Shown here in pieces: positions 9,953 through 18,014 of a DNA stretch of 64,000 nucleotides. Every line of letters begins with the position of its first letter. Within the stretch, counting starts at the first letter, position 1. The stretch covers positions 1-64,000 of the forward strand of contig NZ_JAPPRQ010000011.1 of assembly GCF_026719745.1 (NCBI RefSeq). Direction: 5' to 3'. This DNA comes from Clostridium sp. ZS2-4. GTDB taxonomy: Bacteria; Bacillota; Clostridia; Clostridiales; Clostridiaceae. Made by a program: the position numbers and the translations under genes. The notes beneath the pieces are model-generated. The model did not search any database and was not told the DNA's origin. It saw nothing but the letters and a program-made list of their open reading frames with translations.

Positions 9953-10004
9953 AATATTGAAGTAAGAATATTTTACTTTAATACAAAATAGGAAGTGAGA
10001 GACT

Positions 10005-11204
10005 TTGGCTAATAGTATAGTATTCCAGCATTCAGCCGAGCAGTTGAAAACATCAGTCTATGGTTATGATGGAACTAGTTATCATGCAATTAGAGTTAAT
10101 TCTAATGGTGAATTAGATATAAATGTAGGAACCTTAACTAAGGTAGAAACAATTGGAACCTTAAATAAGATAACAGCAGTAGGAACAATAACTAAAGTAG
10201 CAACAGTAGGAACCTTAAATAAGGTAACAGCAGTAGGAACAATAACTAAAGTAGCAACAGTAGGAACCTTAAATAAGGTAACAGCAGTAGGAACAATAAC
10301 TAAAGTAGCAACAGTAGGAACCTTAAATAAGATAACAGCAGTAGGAACAATAACTAAAGTAGCAACAGTAGGAACCTTAAATAAGGTAACAGCAGTAGGA
10401 ACAATAACTAAAGTAGCAACAGTAGGAACCTTAAATAAGGTAACAACAGTAGGAACAATAACTAAAGTAGCAACAGTAGGAACCTTAAATAAGGTAACAG
10501 CAGTAGGAACAATAACTAAAGTAGCAACAGTAGGAACCTTAAATAAGGTAACAACAGTAGGAACAATAACTAAAGTAGCAACAGTAGGAACCTTAAATAA
10601 GGTAACAGCAGTAGGAACAATAACTAAAGTAGCGACAGTAGGAACCTTAAATAAGGTAACAGCAGTAGGAACAATAACTAAAGTAGCAACAGTAGGAACC
10701 TTAAATAAGATAACAGCAGTAGGAACAATAACTAAAGTAGCAACAGTAGGAACAATAAATGAATTAACTTCAATATCACATGGAACAGTTTTAATCCAAG
10801 GTTATGATGGTTCATCTAATAGAACAGTTCAAGTTGATACTAGTGGACTATTAAAGGTTAATCTTTATGATAGAAGATTTGTAGAAGTTTCTGAAACAGT
10901 AGCAGCTATAACAGCAACTGCAAAATATGGAACTGTTATAGATACTTCAAAATATCAAGATACTACTTGGTATATTAAGAGACTTGAAGGAGCAAGTGAT
11001 ACAGTAAATGTACAAATTTCAGTAGCACCAACTCATACTGCTACTTATGTAGATATTCAAGAAACAGCTACAGTAGTAAGTAGTACACCAAAAGTTATCA
11101 CTGCGGATTATTATATGCATTATACAAAGATTAAATGTACTACTGGATCAGCAACGGACACTCATGGTGCAACTATACAGATTTGGTTCAACGGAAGATA
11201 TTAA
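10005..11204 (+). CDS. Nine-residue tandem-repeat surface protein (probable spore coat/exosporium component)
   Basis: This 399-residue protein starts at the TTG at 10005 behind GGAAGTGAG. No signal peptide or membrane segment is visible. Residues 1-40 carry the motif VYGYDGTSYHAIRVNSNGEL. Residues 41-256 are 24 units of nine residues, alternating VGTITKVAT and VGTLNKVTA. A second GYDGSSNRTVQVDTSGLLKV motif follows, then a beta-rich C-terminal domain of about 110 residues ending ATIQIWFNGRY. The regular V-G-T spacing suggests a beta-solenoid or fibre. The C-terminal domain resembles those of the products at 16292-16729 and 16867-17727. A sigma-K-like promoter and glycosyltransferase neighbours suggest a glycosylated spore-surface fibre. 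I do not recognise a characterised homologue. Confidence 0.7.
   Translation: MANSIVFQHSAEQLKTSVYGYDGTSYHAIRVNSNGELDINVGTLTKVETIGTLNKITAVGTITKVATVGTLNKVTAVGTITKVATVGTLNKVTAVGTITKVATVGTLNKITAVGTITKVATVGTLNKVTAVGTITKVATVGTLNKVTTVGTITKVATVGTLNKVTAVGTITKVATVGTLNKVTTVGTITKVATVGTLNKVTAVGTITKVATVGTLNKVTAVGTITKVATVGTLNKITAVGTITKVATVGTINELTSISHGTVLIQGYDGSSNRTVQVDTSGLLKVNLYDRRFVEVSETVAAITATAKYGTVIDTSKYQDTTWYIKRLEGASDTVNVQISVAPTHTATYVDIQETATVVSSTPKVITADYYMHYTKIKCTTGSATDTHGATIQIWFNGRY
10125..10772 (+). repeat. 24 tandem 27-bp units (12 x 54-bp super-repeat)
   Basis: The repeats are nearly identical at the DNA level. Two alternating 27-bp unit types differ mainly at codons 4, 5 and 8-9 of the nonapeptide. 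The first and last units are the most divergent, as in arrays that expand from the middle. Copy number could vary by slippage or recombination without breaking the frame. Confidence 0.95.
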
Positions 11205-11211
11205 AGTTAAT

Positions 11212-11247
11212 AGCTGAGAAGTACCATATGGTACTCCTTAGCTTTTT
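11212..11247 (+). terminator. Hairpin terminator after the repeat protein
   Basis: A long stem (AGCTGAGAAGTACC paired with GGTACTCCTTAGCT) is followed by TTTTT. The next gene begins 35 nt later with no promoter of its own visible, so partial readthrough is likely. Confidence 0.75.
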
Positions 11248-11282
11248 CATAAATTTGAGGAAAACTATGAGGTGATTTGTCA

Positions 11283-13067
11283 ATGGTTAATGAAATTAGC
11301 CTTTGTATGATAGTTAAAAATGAAGAAGAAAATCTTCCAAGATGTCTTGAAAGTGTGAAAGATTTAGTTGATGAAATTATAGTAGTTGATACAGGTTCTA
11401 CTGATAAAACAGTTGAAATTGCAAAAAGCTATGGAGCAAAGGTATATTATTTTCAGTGGTGTAATGATTTTAGTGCTGCAAGAAATGAATCTTTAAAGTA
11501 TGCTACTAAAGATTGGATTTTAATTATGGATGCAGATGATGAATTTTGTAGAGAGGATAAATGTAAATTTAAAGAACTAATTAAAAATCTTGAGCTGGGT
11601 ATTGTATATTATTTTGAAACATTAAGTTATTTAGGGTATGAAAAAAGTTCAAATATAAATGTAAATATAAATCCTCGTCTTTTTAAAAATAATTATGGAT
11701 ATCATTATGAAGGTGAAGTACACAATCAACTAGTAAATTCCAATATTTCAATGAAAGGAAAAATAGAACCAATAAGAATATATCATTATGGGTATTTGAC
11801 AAAAAATATGATAGCTCAAAACAAACGAAAAAGAAATATTTCAAGTATTAAAGAACAAATAAAAAAAGAACCACAAAATAAATACCATCATTTTAATCTA
11901 GGAAATGAATATAATTGTTTAAATGAAAAGGAAAAAGCATTGGAATGTTATTATAAAGCTTATGATGAGTTCAAACCATATTTAGGTTATTCGCCTAAGC
12001 TGTTAGAAAGAATAATTGTTACAAATTATAATTTAAAATATTTTGAGAAAGCCTTAGAATTTATAAATATTGGACTTGACTATTATCCAGATTTTACAGA
12101 TTTGTATTATTTAAGAGGGATTATATATAATGAACAAAATAAATCTTTGTTAGCAATAAAAGCTTTTGAAAAATGTATAGAACTAGGTGAAGCACCTGTT
12201 CTTCTAAAATCTATTTATGGAACAGAAGGTTTTAGATCATTAGATGAATTATCAAGAATATATATACGCCTTAAGGACTATGATACTGCATATAAATACT
12301 GTATTGAAACAATAAAGTCAAAACCTGATTATCTAGCACCATTATATAGTATTGCACATATATTAAAAGAAAAAAACACGCCAATAGATGAATTTAAAAA
12401 CAAAATAGAAGGATTTTTTAGCGATTTTCCAAGGGAGTATTCTTTTATTGCGGATCTATTTTATAATGTAGGACATTATGAAACAGCTTTAAAATATATA
12501 GAAAAGCTTGAAGCTAAAATAGAGCTTCCACAAGAGCTTATGTTTTTTAAAGCTAAATGTCTTATAAGGACAGCTAAATTTGATGAATGTATTAAAATAG
12601 ATACTATACCTAGAAACAGTTTGCTTTATGTACAACTTTTTATGTATAAAGTTATATGTTTTATTATGACTAATAAATATGATTCAGCTTCAATTAAGAT
12701 TGATAGCTTTAATGATAGTAATTTATTTGATTATGATAAGAAAATGGTACAGGTATATAAACAGTTAGTAAATTTATTTATAAACAAGGCAACCTCTATT
12801 TTGGCGGATGATGAAAATGAAAAAGATTATACATCAACTATATTTGAAATTTGTGAGATATTTCTCATAGATAAAAAATTTGATGAATTTGAGAAAGCTT
12901 TAGATTTACTGAATTTGATAAGCGACAAATCAGTGCTACTTCAGTTAGGAAAATTGTATTATAAATATGGATATATTGATATGGCAAAAAAAGAGATAAT
13001 AAGATCCATAAAATTGTTTGAGGTAATGGATGCAGAGGGATTAGATATTCTTAAAACAAATTTATAA
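11283..13067 (+). CDS. GT2-family glycosyltransferase with TPR repeats (long type, copy 1)
   Basis: This 595-residue cytoplasmic protein starts at the ATG at 11283 (GAGGTGAT upstream; the TTG two codons earlier is too close). Residues 1-230 form a GT-A domain with ISLCMIVKNEEENLPRCLES, VVDTGSTDKT, the metal-binding MDADDE and the later GEVHNQL. TPR-like repeats follow to the C-terminus, for example SLLAIKAFEKCIELGEAP and DTAYKYCIETIKSKPDY. SunS-type and related transferases with this layout glycosylate protein side chains. Its position behind the repeat protein suggests it modifies the many threonines of that protein. The two long copies share their ends more closely than their middles. Confidence 0.85.
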   Translation: MVNEISLCMIVKNEEENLPRCLESVKDLVDEIIVVDTGSTDKTVEIAKSYGAKVYYFQWCNDFSAARNESLKYATKDWILIMDADDEFCREDKCKFKELIKNLELGIVYYFETLSYLGYEKSSNINVNINPRLFKNNYGYHYEGEVHNQLVNSNISMKGKIEPIRIYHYGYLTKNMIAQNKRKRNISSIKEQIKKEPQNKYHHFNLGNEYNCLNEKEKALECYYKAYDEFKPYLGYSPKLLERIIVTNYNLKYFEKALEFINIGLDYYPDFTDLYYLRGIIYNEQNKSLLAIKAFEKCIELGEAPVLLKSIYGTEGFRSLDELSRIYIRLKDYDTAYKYCIETIKSKPDYLAPLYSIAHILKEKNTPIDEFKNKIEGFFSDFPREYSFIADLFYNVGHYETALKYIEKLEAKIELPQELMFFKAKCLIRTAKFDECIKIDTIPRNSLLYVQLFMYKVICFIMTNKYDSASIKIDSFNDSNLFDYDKKMVQVYKQLVNLFINKATSILADDENEKDYTSTIFEICEIFLIDKKFDEFEKALDLLNLISDKSVLLQLGKLYYKYGYIDMAKKEIIRSIKLFEVMDAEGLDILKTNL

Positions 13068-13095
13068 GTTAGATTGAATTGTTGTAATGTATAGA

Positions 13096-13123
13096 ACACT
13101 TTCTATTTATTATTCATAGTATA
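13096..13123 (+). promoter_or_regulatory. Sigma-K-like promoter of glycosyltransferase copy 2
   Basis: AC at 13096-13097 and CATAGTATA at 13115-13123, spaced 17 bp, fit the sigma-K consensus. The flanking sequence resembles that upstream of the third copy at 15031-15058. Confidence 0.6.
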
Positions 13124-13177
13124 TATATGGAGGTATACATGAAGTGAAATAGAAGATAGAAAGAGGTGATTCTATAG

Positions 13178-14968
13178 GTGTCTAATAAAATTAGCCTTTG
13201 TATGATAGTAAAAAATGAAGAAAAAGACCTTCCAAGATGTTTGGGAAGCGTTAAAGATTTAGTTGATGAAATGATAATAGTTGATACAGGTTCTACTGAT
13301 AAAACAGTAGAAATAGCCAAAAGCTATGGAGCTAAGGTATACTATTTTAAGTGGTGTAATAATTTTAGTGCTGCAAGAAATGAATCATTGAAATATGCTA
13401 CAAAAGATTGGATTTTAATTATGGATGCAGATGATGAATTAAGCAGTGAAGATAAAGATAAATTTAAAGCTTTAGTTAATTATAATCTAAATGAAAATAC
13501 TGTATGTTTTTTTGAAACATTAAATTATTTAGGAAGTGCTGTAAACACTAGTAATATAACTATAAATTTAAATCCACGAGTTTTCAAAAATAATTATGGA
13601 TATTGTTATGAAGGTGAAGTACACAATCAATTAGTAAATCACAAACATGATTTTTTAGGAGAATCTTATCCAATAAGAATATATCATTATGGATATTTAG
13701 AACAAAATCTTGTTTCTAAAGATAAGAGAAAAAGAAATATTACACTTTTGGAAAAACAAATAAAAGAACAACCCGAAAATAAATATGCTTATTTTAATTT
13801 AGCAAATGAATATTTTTCAATAGGAGATAAGAAAAAAGCTCTCCAAAATTATTACAAAGCATATGAAGATTTTAATCCAAATACAGGTTATGCTTCTAAT
13901 CTAATAGAAAGAATAGTTCTTTCAAATTATGATTTAAAATATTATGATAAAGCTCTGGAATTTATAGATATAGGAACAGAGTATTATCCTGATTTTACTA
14001 ATTTATATCATATAAAAGGTCTTGTATTAAATGAACAAAACAAGCCTACTTTAGCAATAAAAGCTTTTGAAAAATGTATAGAATTAGGAGATCCTCCTCC
14101 TGAATTAAAATCTATCTATGGAATTGGAGATTTTAGATCATTTTATGAGTTATCACAAATATATCTCCAGCTTAAAGATTATGATACTGCATATAAATAC
14201 TGCATTGAAACTATAAAATCAAACTCTGAGTTTTTAGTACCCTTATATAATATTGCCCATATACTAAAGTTAAAGAAAACATCATTAGATGAATTTAAGA
14301 GGATTATAGAGAACTTTTTTACAGATTTTCCAAGGGAGTACTCTATAGTTGCAGATTTATTTTATAGGGAAGGATATTATGAAACAGCATTAGAATATAT
14401 AGAAAAATGTGAAGCAGGAGGAATGGTTATAGAAGACATTGAGATTTTTAAAGTCAAGTGTCTTATATATTCCTCAAAATTTGATGAATGTATAAAGTAT
14501 ATAAACAATATACCTGAAGATAGTTTGTATTATTTCCAAATTTCAATGTACAAAGTTATATGTCTTATTACTATAAATAATTATGATTTAGCTTTACTTA
14601 CAGTAAACCAATTCAATGATAGTAATTTATCTGATAATAATAAGAAAACATTACAAGTTTACAAAGAGTTAGTAAATGTATTTATAAATAAAACAGTTTC
14701 TATTTTGTCTGAAGAGGAAAATAATAAAGATTTTACAAGTACTATTTTTGAAATTTGTGAAATATTCCTTGTAAATAAACAATTTGATAAATTTGAAAAA
14801 GTACTAAGCTTGCTTAATTTAATAAGCGACAAATCTGTACTGCTTCAGTTAGGAAAATTGTATTATAAATATGGATATATTGATATGGCAAAAAAAGAGA
14901 TAATAAGATCCATAAAACTGTTTGAAGTAATGGATGCAGAAGGAATAGATATTCTTAAAATAAGTTAG
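13178..14968 (+). CDS. GT2-family glycosyltransferase with TPR repeats (long type, copy 2)
   Basis: This 596-residue paralogue of the preceding gene starts at the GTG at 13178 with AGAGGTGAT upstream. The GT-A domain is intact (SLCMIVKNEEKDLPRCLGS, VDTGSTDKT, MDADDEL, GEVHNQLV), and the TPR region runs to the end. It has its own sigma-K-like promoter and a strong terminator, so it is an independent unit. The last 45 codons are almost identical to copy 1 even at silent positions, which suggests recent gene conversion or duplication. The acceptor is probably a spore-surface protein, as inferred from neighbours and promoter type. Confidence 0.85.
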   Translation: MSNKISLCMIVKNEEKDLPRCLGSVKDLVDEMIIVDTGSTDKTVEIAKSYGAKVYYFKWCNNFSAARNESLKYATKDWILIMDADDELSSEDKDKFKALVNYNLNENTVCFFETLNYLGSAVNTSNITINLNPRVFKNNYGYCYEGEVHNQLVNHKHDFLGESYPIRIYHYGYLEQNLVSKDKRKRNITLLEKQIKEQPENKYAYFNLANEYFSIGDKKKALQNYYKAYEDFNPNTGYASNLIERIVLSNYDLKYYDKALEFIDIGTEYYPDFTNLYHIKGLVLNEQNKPTLAIKAFEKCIELGDPPPELKSIYGIGDFRSFYELSQIYLQLKDYDTAYKYCIETIKSNSEFLVPLYNIAHILKLKKTSLDEFKRIIENFFTDFPREYSIVADLFYREGYYETALEYIEKCEAGGMVIEDIEIFKVKCLIYSSKFDECIKYINNIPEDSLYYFQISMYKVICLITINNYDLALLTVNQFNDSNLSDNNKKTLQVYKELVNVFINKTVSILSEEENNKDFTSTIFEICEIFLVNKQFDKFEKVLSLLNLISDKSVLLQLGKLYYKYGYIDMAKKEIIRSIKLFEVMDAEGIDILKIS

Positions 14969-14992
14969 GTTAATTGTGTTGTTATAATGTAT

Positions 14993-15022
14993 AAAAAGGC
15001 AGGGTTACCCTGGCTTTTTATT
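14993..15022 (+). terminator. Terminator after glycosyltransferase copy 2
   Basis: The hairpin AAAAAGGCAGGG/CCCTGGCTTTTT with loop TTA is followed by T-rich sequence. Confidence 0.88.
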
Positions 15023-15030
15023 TTTAGAGA

Positions 15031-15058
15031 ACATTTTCTAATTTTTATTCATAATATA
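15031..15058 (+). promoter_or_regulatory. Sigma-K-like promoter of the TPR-only gene
   Basis: AC at 15031-15032 and CATAATATA at 15050-15058 are spaced 17 bp. The promoter is intact although the gene behind it has lost its catalytic domain. Confidence 0.6.
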
Positions 15059-15167
15059 TATTGATTATACATGAAATCAAGTAGTGTAAGTGTTTATAAA
15101 TGAAATAAACCTCTTAATATGTTAATAAGGAATAAGTTATAAAAATAGAAAAAAGGTGAATGAATAA

Positions 15168-16160
15168 ATGCCTGATGAAATTACTGATTTATATTATTTA
15201 AAAGGTTTAATATTAAAAGAACAAAACAAACCTATTTTAGCAATAAAAGCTTTTGAAAAATGTATAGAATTAGGCGAATCATCTTCAACAGTACAATTCT
15301 TAAATGGAACAGTAGACTTTAGAGCATTTCATGAGTTAGCAAATGTATATATGAAGCTTAAAGATTATGATAATGCATATAGATATTGTGTTGAAACGAT
15401 AAAGTTAAAACCTGATTTTTTAGTACCACTATATAATATTGCTCATATATTAAAATTAAAGAAAACACCATTGGATGAATTTAAGAAGAATATAGAAAGT
15501 CTTTTTACTGATTTCCCAAGGGATTATACTATAATTGCAGATTTATTTTATATGGAAAAATATTATGAAACTGCATTAGAATATATAGAAAAATATGAAG
15601 TAGAAAAAGAACTTTCCGAAAATCTTAAAGTTTTTAAAGTTAAGTGTCTTATAAGAACATCCAAATTTAATGAATGTATTAAATATATAGATACTATATA
15701 TAGGAAAAGTCTATATTACTTCCAAATATCAATGTATAAGGTTATATGTTTTATTATAATTAATAAATATGATTTAGCTTTATTTACAGTTAATCAATTT
15801 AATGATAGCAATTTATCTAATTATAACAAAAAAGTGGTACAAGTTTACAAAGAGTTATTAAACTTGTTTATAAATAGATCAATTTCGGTTTTATCTGAAG
15901 ATGAAAATAATAAGGATTATACAGAGACTATTTTTGAAATTTGTGATTTGTTTCTTATAAATAAGGAATTTGAAAAATTTGAAAAAGCTTTAAGTTTATT
16001 TAATTTAATAAGTGATAAATCGGTATTACTGCAGCTTGGAAAATTATATTATAAATATGGATATGTTGATATGGCAAAAAAAGAGATAATAAGATCAGTA
16101 AAAATGTTTGAGGTAATAGATGCAGAAGGATTAGATATTCTTAAGTTAGGGCTATCCTAA
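15168..16160 (+). CDS. TPR-only derivative of the long glycosyltransferase family (catalytic domain deleted)
   Basis: This 330-residue protein starts at the ATG at 15168 behind AAAGGTGA. It begins MPDEITDLYYLKGL and matches the long paralogues only from about their residue 265 (PDFTDLYYLRG) to the C-terminus. The GT-A domain is missing. The promoter and Shine-Dalgarno region match those of the full-length copies, so a deletion appears to have joined the original translation start to the TPR part in frame. The remaining frame is clean over 330 codons. It may be a recent pseudogene or a functional adaptor lacking transferase activity; the sequence does not decide. Confidence 0.75.
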   Translation: MPDEITDLYYLKGLILKEQNKPILAIKAFEKCIELGESSSTVQFLNGTVDFRAFHELANVYMKLKDYDNAYRYCVETIKLKPDFLVPLYNIAHILKLKKTPLDEFKKNIESLFTDFPRDYTIIADLFYMEKYYETALEYIEKYEVEKELSENLKVFKVKCLIRTSKFNECIKYIDTIYRKSLYYFQISMYKVICFIIINKYDLALFTVNQFNDSNLSNYNKKVVQVYKELLNLFINRSISVLSEDENNKDYTETIFEICDLFLINKEFEKFEKALSLFNLISDKSVLLQLGKLYYKYGYVDMAKKEIIRSVKMFEVIDAEGLDILKLGLS

Positions 16161-16168
16161 CTTTTTTC
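16143..16168 (+). terminator. Terminator overlapping the end of the TPR-only gene
   Basis: The hairpin AAGTTAGG/CCTAACTT with loop GCTAT is followed by TTTTC. The stop codon of the gene lies within the 3' arm. Confidence 0.8.
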
Positions 16169-16190
16169 TTGAAATCAGTGAATAATAGAT

Positions 16191-16247
16191 ACTTGATTTT
16201 TTAGTAGCATTATATAATATTTTCCATATACTAAAAGTAGGGAAAAA
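16191..16247 (+). pseudogene. Scrap of a fourth TPR-glycosyltransferase copy
   Basis: About 55 nt, conceptually translated as LDFLVALYNIFHILKVGK, match the segment PDFLVPLYNIAHILKLKK of the neighbouring paralogue at both protein and DNA level. There is no start and no surrounding frame. It is the residue of a further tandem copy. Confidence 0.7.
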
Positions 16248-16291
16248 TTATATGTTTTTAAAATTGAGCTATAGATTAGGGGAGATTTAAT

Positions 16292-16729
16292 ATGCTTACT
16301 AATCCGACAAATGTTTATACGAAGGATGAAGAATTAATTCAATTAAATAATGATATTTTTGATTGGATAAAAACACATACTCCGGTACCTCCAGCAGCTA
16401 ATGTGAATTTAGGGGGAAGAACTTTCACTGAAAGTTCCAGTACTGTTTCAACTTCGGGTACTTTTCAACATACCTCAGGATTGAATATTTCACAGCAATC
16501 TACTGTTACATTTTTTGTGAAGAATACAGGGAGTTATGATGCCATAGTTAAACTAGAGATAAGTCCTGACGATTCAACTTATATAGATGATGGTTTGAAT
16601 ATTACTGTTCAAGCTGGAGAGATGAAAGCTTTAGTTCCAATGATCTTTGCAAAACATATTCGTGTAGGTTATAAATCAAGTGGTTCGAATCCTACCAATT
16701 TGGACATAATTATGCAAGGTCACATATAA
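16292..16729 (+). CDS. Small beta-rich spore-surface-like protein (shared C-terminal module)
   Basis: This 145-residue protein starts at the ATG at 16292 behind AGGGGAG. It has no signal peptide or transmembrane segment. After a short helical N-terminus (DEELIQLNNDIFDWIKTH) comes one domain with LGGRTFTESSSTV and the motif LEISPDDSTYIDDGL, ending LDIIMQGHI. The same pattern (SPD, S, then W or Y and IDD) occurs in the C-terminus of the product at 16867-17727, and a looser version in the repeat protein at 10005. I think these are members of one DUF6385-like group, a name I recall without being able to check. Function is unknown; a structural role on the spore surface is inferred from context. 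Confidence 0.6.
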   Translation: MLTNPTNVYTKDEELIQLNNDIFDWIKTHTPVPPAANVNLGGRTFTESSSTVSTSGTFQHTSGLNISQQSTVTFFVKNTGSYDAIVKLEISPDDSTYIDDGLNITVQAGEMKALVPMIFAKHIRVGYKSSGSNPTNLDIIMQGHI

Positions 16730-16762
16730 AGTAACTTAAAAAAAGCTGTATTAGGAGGTACC

Positions 16763-16790
16763 AAAACCCATATTTTAATATGGGTTTTAA
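16763..16790. terminator. Hairpin between convergent genes (first)
   Basis: AAAACCCATATT pairs with AATATGGGTTTT. It serves the + strand gene ending at 16729 and may act in both directions. Confidence 0.75.
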
Positions 16791-16800
16791 TGTTTTAAGC

Positions 16801-16848
16801 TGTTGATACTTTATCAACAATCTAAGCCCCTAAATTAATAGGGGCTTT
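16801..16848. terminator. Pair of hairpins between convergent genes
   Basis: TGTTGATA/TATCAACA (16801-16819) is followed by TAAGCCCCT/AGGGGCTTA (16823-16848). The second is symmetrical and probably terminates the minus-strand gene starting at 17727. Confidence 0.75.
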
Positions 16849-16866
16849 ATATATAATGGATAATTG

Positions 16867-17727
16867 TTAATATTTAATGGTTTTATATATTCTTATTGTA
16901 GCATGATCACCAGGATTTACACAATCGAGAGCTATACATCTTAAGCGAGTATAAAGCAAATATCCATTTGTAGTTAAAGTTAAATTATCACCAGCATTAA
17001 GTTGACATAAACTAAGAGATGATGAGTGGTCGTCAATCCAAATACTGTTATCAGGACTGAGCTGTAAAATTATGCATGCTTCTTTAGGACCCAAATTTTC
17101 GATGCCAAAGGTTGCAGTTCTACCACCTAAAGGGATAGCTGTTGAATAAGCCCAAGTACCTGTACTTGTAACATCTTCAGGAACATATTCAATAATACCT
17201 GTATCTTCACTATAACTAATTTCAAGTATAGGATGTTTAGCAGGATTAAAATAGTCTTTACTGGTGAAACCAGTGAAAGAATATGCAGATTCTAAGCCTC
17301 TTAATATTAATCCATAGTTTGGAATATTACCTATATGCCAATCTCTTACTAAAGATGTTATATCCCATTCTAAATAGGCATTTATTTGAGAAACAATATC
17401 TAATGAAGCAGCAGGAGTAGGATCAAAAGCAGGTTGGGTTGTATAAGTTATAGTATTCTCATTAAAGCTGCTTAAAAGATTATATACTTTTGTTGGTTTT
17501 ACAAGACTAGGTACATTGTTTTGTGTTATATATAATTTTAAAGTTGCACTTTCAATAGTGGCTATATCAGGAATAGAAGAAATATCGAATTTTATTAAGT
17601 CTCTATATATACTTGCTCCAGTTGTTAGTTTACCGCAAAAAAGCATACTGTCATGTCCAAAATTCATGTCGGGAAATAATTGAGAAATATAAGCATCCTG
17701 TACTGTCGATAATGTTAAGTTAGGCAT
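16867..17727 (-). CDS. DNRLRE-domain protein with shared C-terminal module (probable spore-surface component)
   Basis: The reverse-strand start is the ATG whose complement is 17725-17727; the GGAG of its binding site overlaps an upstream GTG that would otherwise give three extra residues. The 286-residue product opens with TVQDAYISQLFPDMNFG and YRDLIKFDISSIP and has LKLYITQ and WDITSLVRDW. This is the layout of DNRLRE (PF18998-like) beta-sandwich domains found on bacterial surface proteins. Residues from about 190 form the second module with LSPDNSIWIDD. It has no signal peptide, as expected for proteins assembled from the mother cell. It is the only minus-strand gene in the first half of the island, and no sigma-K-like promoter is obvious upstream. 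Confidence 0.7.
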   Translation of the reverse strand: MPNLTLSTVQDAYISQLFPDMNFGHDSMLFCGKLTTGASIYRDLIKFDISSIPDIATIESATLKLYITQNNVPSLVKPTKVYNLLSSFNENTITYTTQPAFDPTPAASLDIVSQINAYLEWDITSLVRDWHIGNIPNYGLILRGLESAYSFTGFTSKDYFNPAKHPILEISYSEDTGIIEYVPEDVTSTGTWAYSTAIPLGGRTATFGIENLGPKEACIILQLSPDNSIWIDDHSSSLSLCQLNAGDNLTLTTNGYLLYTRLRCIALDCVNPGDHATIRIYKTIKY

Positions 17728-17796
17728 AATGTTCACTCCTTATTATTTTCAAAATTAATACTTATCTGATGTCTACCTCTGTTAATAACCTTGAAA

Positions 17797-17812
17797 TGGA
17801 GTAAAAACTCCA
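17797..17812. repeat. 16-bp palindrome identical to the one at 20641-20656
   Basis: TGGAGTAAAAACTCCA occurs here in the divergent intergenic space and again as the core of the terminator after the first collagen-like gene. The copy here follows no gene on the + strand and may be the terminator of a lost gene. Confidence 0.6.
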
Positions 17813-18014
17813 CCTTAAGCTAAGAATTCTTGTTATATGATTCAATGAAAGTAGTTAAAGAAATCCTCATATAATCATAATATGTATAAAAAAACAGTAT
17901 GTGATATTTATAGATAACATTATATTTTTCACATTTAATTATAATGCACACAAATTTAGCATAGAAATATTTTAAAAGAGAGGAATTTGTAAATCATAGG
18001 GGGATAATTTAATT

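Noticed and set aside
10125-10772. CRISPR-like array
   Set aside because: The repeats are contiguous, in frame and coding, with no unique spacers and no cas genes.
16225-16233. CATATACTA as a sigma-K -10 for the gene at 16292
   Set aside because: No AC lies at the right distance, and the motif is part of the coding relic of a glycosyltransferase copy.
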